Part shown: in pieces, positions 59,797 through 64,000 of the stretch | Layout of the letters: each line of letters opens with the position of its first letter | How positions within the stretch are numbered: the stretch's first letter is position 1 | Source: Trichomonas vaginalis G3 | Lineage: Eukaryota; Parabasalia; Trichomonadida; Trichomonadidae | Direction: 5' to 3' | Length of the DNA: 64,000 nucleotides | Assembly (NCBI RefSeq): GCF_026262505.1 | Contig: NC_067203.1 | Location: 11,904,001-11,968,000, forward strand | Made by a program: the position numbers and the translations under genes | Notes under the pieces: generated by a model | Databases searched by the model: none | Seen by the model: the letters and a program-made list of their open reading frames with translations, nothing else | What the model was told of the DNA's origin: nothing

Positions 59797-60711
59797 ATGT
59801 TAGCAACAACAGCACCAAACTCGTTAGTCATGAACCCAACTTCAATGTTAGTAGAGATGAAAAGCTTCATTCCTTCTTCATATACTTTCGAAACAAAAAT
59901 CCAGAAGATAAAGCAAGAACTTTTAACAAGTACTTTGGACTGTTGTGCGAAAGATGAAACAAATGAACAGTATCTTTATGACATGCAGGACCTCATCGAC
60001 CATTTACCCAAATTGCCTGAAATCCAGCAACAAAAGCTTACTATTCCAGAATTCGATGAAATAGAAGTCAAAGCAACTGACTCAGTAGAAATAAAGAAGT
60101 TCATACGAAAGGTTAACTATGAGTTTCTTGGATTTCATTGCAACCACAAAGTCATGGACAAAGATTGCGATATGGTATATAAGAACATCTCTGACATATA
60201 CAAATCTGGGGAGTTTAAGACCTACGACAACTTTGTTTCGTTAGTTGCTGAATGTGTATGGCAGATAAGAGATAAAGATAGAAGAGGTAAGATATGGAAT
60301 GAACAGATAAAACCCGCAACTTTTGAGTTAAAGAGAGCAATTGACGCCTTAGTCATACTAGCAGGTAAGGTTTCAGAATATAACGCAAAAATGAACCCAC
60401 AATGTTCTAAATGTAAAGCAGCAATGAGGAAATATAACTACTCCGTCAAAGAGATAGAACGTATGAGAAACGACTATGCTGACTTAAAGAGGGAGGCAGA
60501 GAAACCAGCAGAAGATAAAATGGACATGTTGACATTTCTAAACAAAAACTATCCAACAGCTGACGATTTCCTTCTTTCAGATGTCAAGAAGAAATATAAA
60601 GAAACCTTCGGCATTGTTAAAACATTCGATGTACTGACAGAAGAAATAGAAGCTACGAAATTGTTTAGAATTTCACGAATTCACAATGTTTACCATGTAA
60701 AACGCTTATAA
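59797..60711 (+). CDS. Element protein of unknown function with a CxxC pair
   Basis: Start at 59797 (MLATTAPNSLVMNPTSMLVE), directly after the conserved T-rich block; 304 residues, undamaged. Mostly helical, with a CSKCKAAMRKYNYSVKEIER segment that might bind metal, and a compact C-terminal part (DFLLSDVKKKYKETFGIVKT; FRISRIHNVYHVKRL) that resembles a winged-helix domain. I do not recognise the family. Being intact in a decayed element is notable. Its last codons are duplicated 180 bases downstream. Confidence 0.65.
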   Translation: MLATTAPNSLVMNPTSMLVEMKSFIPSSYTFETKIQKIKQELLTSTLDCCAKDETNEQYLYDMQDLIDHLPKLPEIQQQKLTIPEFDEIEVKATDSVEIKKFIRKVNYEFLGFHCNHKVMDKDCDMVYKNISDIYKSGEFKTYDNFVSLVAECVWQIRDKDRRGKIWNEQIKPATFELKRAIDALVILAGKVSEYNAKMNPQCSKCKAAMRKYNYSVKEIERMRNDYADLKREAEKPAEDKMDMLTFLNKNYPTADDFLLSDVKKKYKETFGIVKTFDVLTEEIEATKLFRISRIHNVYHVKRL

Positions 60712-60963
60712 AATAACTGGGGTAGAAAAGAGGTTAGATATCGGGGTAGATATACCCTTCTACCCTAAACATTATTTTTGCTGAATTCAGCAACAAAATT
60801 CTGAGTAAAATAATTTTTAGGGCTTGTGTCAAACCGTTGAGTTTTCACAAAATTTAAAAAATAACGTTTACCATGTGAAACGTTTATAAAATAACTGGGG
60901 TAGAAATGAGGGTAGAAAACGGGGTAGATATACCCTTCTACCCTAAAATATATTTTTGCTGAA
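60690..60963. repeat. Tandem ~100-bp repeat carrying the gene's 3' end and modules 4 and 5
   Basis: 60690-60785 and 60868-60963 are closely similar, each running from TTTACCATGTRAAACG (the end of the coding region) through TTATAAAATAACTGGGGTAG to CTTCTACCCTAAA. Each holds a GGGTAGA/TCTACCC pair. The palindrome TTGCTGAATTCAGCAA lies at 60778-60793. Confidence 0.7.
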
Positions 60964-61095
60964 AAAAATGACCAAATTTCATGAAATTTCTCTAGACCGA
61001 CTTTTACAGGGGTAGCCAAAACTCATGAAAATCGTGAAAAATAACAGAGTATTTTGACAACTTCAAACAAGTAGGGTAGATGAACCATTTATTTT

Positions 61096-61969
61096 TCAAG
61101 CTTGACTTTTTACAATTTGAACTTTGTTCGCGTAGATGTGAATTCTGAAAGAAGTATGAGGGTCTTGTATGACTTTGTACTTCTCCCATAGTTCATGTCT
61201 GTCAAACTTACCTGCCATGGACTCTTTCATAAGTTCCATGAAATCGTCTTCGGACAATCCAGGGAAAAGTATGATATCAGTAAGTATTCTTTTAACATCC
61301 TTACTTAAACTCTTTGCTGTCTGTACACAAATGACAACTGAGATGTTAAAGTGTCTGAGCTTCTTAAGAATTCGACACATGTCTTGTTCTCTGTTCTTTA
61401 ACAAAGGATGAGAAGCAAAGTCATCTAAGATAAGAAGACATCTGTGAGGGTAGTCTTCAATCGTAAGATTGCAATTTCTTCGAAATGTATTCTATCTCTT
61501 TCTGTTTGTTTCTGAAGTGTTTCTTCTCTAATATTCTCTGCATTTCCTCATTTGGGTCTTTAAACTTCGAATTTATATACTCATTTATAGCATTATACTT
61601 CAAAACTCTTCTTTGGTACTTCTTTATCCAATCTAACAACTCAGTATCCTTTATACATACTAACTTAGACTTCTTTATAATATCTTTGAACGAATTGACG
61701 GTTTGGTCAAATTGACCAGAAGTACTACAAATAACAACTAACTCATAGAATGGGTTCTTCTCATCTAGTTCTTGTTGTTGTGCAGCCATTTTAAGATAAG
61801 TGAAAGTCTTACCCGACCCAGGTGGTGCAATTAGACCTGTTATACCATTCTGAGCAAATAAGAACTTGTCATGTATGGGTTTTATCTGAGCATTTTCTAA
61901 CTTCCTCTTGTTCTTATTTAAAACATTCTCAAATTTCTTGTCAATGTCAGCAAACTTTTTTTCTAACAT
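61096..61969 (-). pseudogene. Genome-packaging-type (A32/FtsK-HerA-like) ATPase, one frameshift
   Basis: Start at 61969 (MLEKKFADIDKKF). Walker A is FLFAQNGITGLIAPPGSGKT. The first frame ends at 61457; the next frame, overlapping there, supplies Walker B as RCLLILDDFASHPLL and then HFNISVVICVQTAKSLSKDV, the sensor-like Gln segment, ending ANKVQIVKSQA. Total ~290 residues, the size of poxvirus A32-type/Polinton ATPases that pump DNA into capsids. One indel near 61450 breaks it. A divergent gene starts 36 bases away. Confidence 0.8.
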
Positions 61970-62005
61970 ATTTTTAGAAAAATTAAAATTTTTATCTTTT
62001 TGAAA
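61970..62005. promoter_or_regulatory. Shared AT-rich promoter between divergent element genes
   Basis: 36 bases containing TTTTTATCT towards the right-hand gene and TTTTTCTAAAAAT towards the ATPase. TTTTTATCT matches the elements before 48626 and 50120. Confidence 0.5.
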
Positions 62006-62472
62006 ATGTCTAGCGATTTCGCTATCTATATTCGAGACAAACTTTTCGACAGCAAAACATCTGTCGACCATAAAATCTTACATAGTGTAAACAAGAAAGG
62101 TGAATTTGTTCTAAAGTTCTGTTTCTGGGAATATGACAAGAACCATAAAACATTAAGCAGAGCAGTCTTAAAATTTGTCAATGACAGACTTGTTGACAGA
62201 GATGACGCCGATTGGAAAGATGAAGTCCAACAAAAGTTCTTAGAATGCAAAGAAGACACATGCGCTGTTCTTGAAGATGAAATAGAAAACAGAATAGAAG
62301 AGCTATTAAAGGACAAAGAACTTTTACATAAATATGGTTGCGCCAAATTTGACATAACTCCACCAGAGAAGAAGAAGAGAGAGAAAAGAAAGAAAAGAAA
62401 GTAGAAGAAAAGAAAGTAGAAGAGAAGAAAGAACCTGAACCAGTTCCAGAGAAGGTGAGATATGACATGTAA
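62006..62472 (+). pseudogene. Element protein with basic tail, one frameshift
   Basis: MSSDFAIYIRDKLFDSKTSV opens a 133-codon frame (…KFCFWEYDKNHKTLSRAVLK; helical ELLKDKELLHKYGCAKFDIT) that ends in a lysine-rich stretch. The following frame continues with EEKKVEEKKEPEPVPEKVRY and ends DM at 62472, so an indel in the A/G-rich run splits a ~155-residue protein. Unknown function. Confidence 0.5.
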
Positions 62473-62488
62473 AAATAAAATTTTATTT

Positions 62489-62895
62489 TTAGAACATTTC
62501 TGGGTCAATGTCAATGTTCTCTTCCTCTTTAGGAGCAAACACTGGCTTAGACTCTAAAATCTTTTTACCCAATTTACCTTGAACTTCAACTATCTTAGAC
62601 TCATAATATTCATAGTCGTCTGCTTTCTTTGGTTCATAAGGTATAACAAGTTTGTATGCTTTGCCTTCTTTAAGGTTTGAGAACCTTCTGTCAAAATTTT
62701 CTTGACTGTTAACAAACCTTCTATGTCTAAGTCTTCAAATTTCGCACCATTTTTAGTCACAATAGCAAACTTAAACTCGATGTTCCAAACTTTGTCAAAT
62801 GAAGACTTTTCAAAATGGTAGAAGTAAACATTCAAATAAGCGAATGGTCTAGTTTCTTTAAGTCCTGACACTTTTACTGAGATGAATTTCATCAT
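62489..62895 (-). pseudogene. Element protein of unknown function, one frameshift
   Basis: The start MMKFISVKVSGLKETRPFAY gives a beta-rich domain (LNVYFYHFEKSSFDKVWNIE); after about residue 68 the sensible frame changes to RRFSNLKEGKAYKLVIPYEP and ends EEENIDIDPEMF at 62489. Total ~135 residues. The fold could be OB-like (single-strand DNA binding), which would suit a replication module, but that is a guess. An A8-TA-T7 block lies upstream. Confidence 0.5.
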
Positions 62896-62935
62896 CTTTT
62901 TCTATCGGATAAAAAAATATTTTTTTTAAATTTAC

Positions 62936-63223
62936 TCAGAAAAATTTTTCTTTGTATATACGCCATTCTGAACATCTAAAAGACTTTTGACATTTGCCAA
63001 GAATGTTACGTTTAGAAGCTGCCATATAACCATACTCTTGACAATACTGTTTATATGAATCGTACAATGACCTTTCATCAACACTCAAAGTTAGTCATCT
63101 ACGAACAGTTCATATACACTCTTTGTTTGCTTCTAACAACGTTTGTCTCTCTCGGTATGTGGAATTTGTCTATTGAACTTTGAAATATCTAATGTCAAAA
63201 TATGAGAACAAGTGGTTGTAAAA
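62936..63223 (-). pseudogene. C-terminal part of a possible D5/P4-type primase-helicase, cut by the gap
   Basis: Reading leftward from the gap, pieces in different frames give SKQRVYEL-like sequence and then a clean stretch: LSVDERSLYDSYKQYCQEYG, YMAASKRNILGKCQKSFRCS, ending IYKEKFF with TGA at 62936-62938. Such Y-x-x-Y-x-x-W/C-x-x-E...SKR-F-GK patterns occur in the C-terminal winged-helix domain of phage P4/poxvirus D5-type helicases. The helicase core would lie inside or beyond the gap. Identification is weak. Confidence 0.4.
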
Positions 63224-63323
63224 NNNNNNNNNNNNNNNNNNNNNNNNNNNNNNNNNNNNNNNNNNNNNNNNNNNNNNNNNNNNNNNNNNNNNNNNNNNNN
63301 NNNNNNNNNNNNNNNNNNNNNNN
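63224..63323. other. Assembly gap of 100 N
   Basis: A run of exactly 100 N, the usual placeholder for a gap of unknown size. Continuity and orientation across it cannot be assumed. Confidence 0.98.
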
Positions 63324-63651
63324 TATAGTTATGGAATTTATATCCAGAATATATAAAGTAATATGAAATTGAGACTGAATAAAAAAAAATATTAAAAAAA
63401 TTAAAGGAAATTAAGTAAAAATATGTTTGACATTTATCAAATATAGGTAGAAAATGTGGTGGTACATTTATTATCAAAAAATAGGGTTAAAATTTTTGAA
63501 TAAAAAAAAATATTCGATTAGAACAAATTATAAAGTGAAAATATAAATCTTACTTAAGAAGATTAATGATTGGTGATATAAAATGCTAAATTTTAATAGA
63601 AGCAAAATAAAAAATAAGCGATCTTATATTATTATTAGAAAACAAACAGTA
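63324..63651. other. AT-rich sequence after the gap
   Basis: No gene or repeat seen; composition returns to host-like AT-rich. Confidence 0.45.
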
Positions 63652-63728
63652 ATCTTTTTGGCATAATGGGATGGTCTGTATGCCAAGATTAAATGGATTG
63701 AGTTCGAATCAGGACAGTATTTTTTTTG
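63652..63728 (+). pseudogene. Degenerate tRNA-like sequence with A and B boxes
   Basis: TGGCATAATGG (63659-63669) fits the A-box TRGYNNARNNG and GTTCGAATC (63702-63710) fits the B-box GWTCRANNC at normal spacing, and a run of eight T follows. But the acceptor, anticodon and T stems do not pair properly, so no functional cloverleaf can be drawn. It may be a tRNA relic or another Pol III unit. Confidence 0.35.
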
Positions 63729-63926
63729 ATTTTCGCATTTGATACTCATAATATTAAAATGGGATAAAATTAATGATATATTTATAAGGTAGATTTCAAA
63801 TATATAAATATCAAAGAAAATGACAAACTTTTTTCTTAATTTTTTTTATTTTAACAATAAATTACTCAATTTCGATCAAACAAATGGTTTTATTTGTCTT
63901 AATATTCAAATATATATATGAATGCC

Positions 63927-64000
63927 GATAATGTGGTCGAGATGAACGGTTAGAGGCGGTTTAAAAATGTATGGCCTGCTAGCAAGATGTTACAGCTTGA
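63927..64000 (+). other. Second tRNA-like stretch, cut by the window end
   Basis: TGGTCGAGATG (63934-63944) fits the A-box, with a D-arm of class II (Ser/Leu) look (GGTCGAG...GGTTAGAGGCG). The expected anticodon stem does not form cleanly and the window ends before any B box. Confidence 0.25.

Larger units (their letters stand above)
47332..63223. mobile_element. Maverick/Polinton-type element, decayed; ends not defined
   Basis: About 15.9 kb of compact, densely packed, bidirectional genes with the Maverick hallmark set: rve integrase, family-B DNA polymerase, packaging-type ATPase and virion-like proteins, plus a D12 methyltransferase, a tail-collar-tipped fibre and an HNH-like gene. Divergent genes share promoters as short as 17-18 bases. 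I cannot find a matching right terminal repeat; the right side runs into an N gap. Not seen: double jelly-roll major capsid gene and adenain-like protease. About 25 frameshifts scattered over most genes indicate a dead copy. Mavericks are known to be very abundant in trichomonads. Confidence 0.8.

Noticed and set aside
63652..63728. Functional tRNA gene
   Set aside because: Internal boxes fit but acceptor, anticodon and T stems do not pair.

Overview
The window looks like a nuclear contig from a trichomonad parabasalid (Trichomonas/Tritrichomonas type). The evidence is: AT-rich DNA; mostly intronless genes; trichomonad initiator elements (TCA followed by pyrimidine/AT-rich bases, here mainly TCAC or TCAT) a few to ~20 bases before many start codons; and typical trichomonad families (BspA-like leucine-rich repeats, ankyrin proteins, BTB plus F5/8C proteins, a leishmanolysin-like protease). 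The standard genetic code fits every long gene. I cannot assign a species.

Region 1 (1-46900) is the host chromosome. Apparently intact genes are: an NT-C2-like protein, a short possibly myristoylated protein, a helical-repeat protein, a multi-pass membrane protein, a CARMIL-like LRR protein, a Sec12/PREB-type Sar1 exchange factor, an importin-beta-like karyopherin, two BTB plus F5/8C proteins (one with RRM-like folds), an ankyrin protein, a 1461-residue coiled-coil protein, an M8 metalloprotease, a PPP phosphatase, a small coiled-coil protein and a short E2-like protein without the catalytic cysteine. Broken genes lie among them: ankyrin remnants, a C2 gene with an in-frame stop, a frameshifted BspA gene, and a BTB plus F5/8C gene split by an insertion.

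Spacers in region 1 hold non-autonomous DNA transposons, several with matching target-site duplications: 2.38 kb with a 10-bp duplication, 1.04 kb at TTAA, 292 bp with a 9-bp duplication and a paralogous empty site, 319 bp hAT-like with an 8-bp duplication, and a 240-bp fold-back with a 9-bp duplication. A direct duplication at about 24.8-29.1 kb copies the ankyrin gene and a 95-codon ORF.

Region 2 (about 46917-63223) starts with four 113-bp satellite units and a poly-A tract. It continues as a compact Maverick/Polinton-type element. Recognisable genes are a D12-type adenine methyltransferase, virion-like small proteins, a fibre with a phage tail-collar-like tip, an rve integrase, a family-B DNA polymerase, a NUMOD4/HNH-like gene, a packaging-type ATPase, and a possible D5/P4-like C-terminus at the gap. 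I see no double jelly-roll major capsid gene and no adenain-like protease. Nearly every larger gene of the element carries frameshifts, while host genes of 1000-1460 codons are open, so this copy is probably dead. The segment 55.8-58.7 kb is clearly richer in G+C. The element shows two kinds of upstream signal: a T-rich TTTTTA block before the structural/replication genes and a host-like TCATTTTT initiator before several genes of the GC-richer segment.

Region 3 is a 100-base N gap (63224-63323) followed by AT-rich sequence with two degenerate tRNA-like stretches. Linkage across the gap is unproven.
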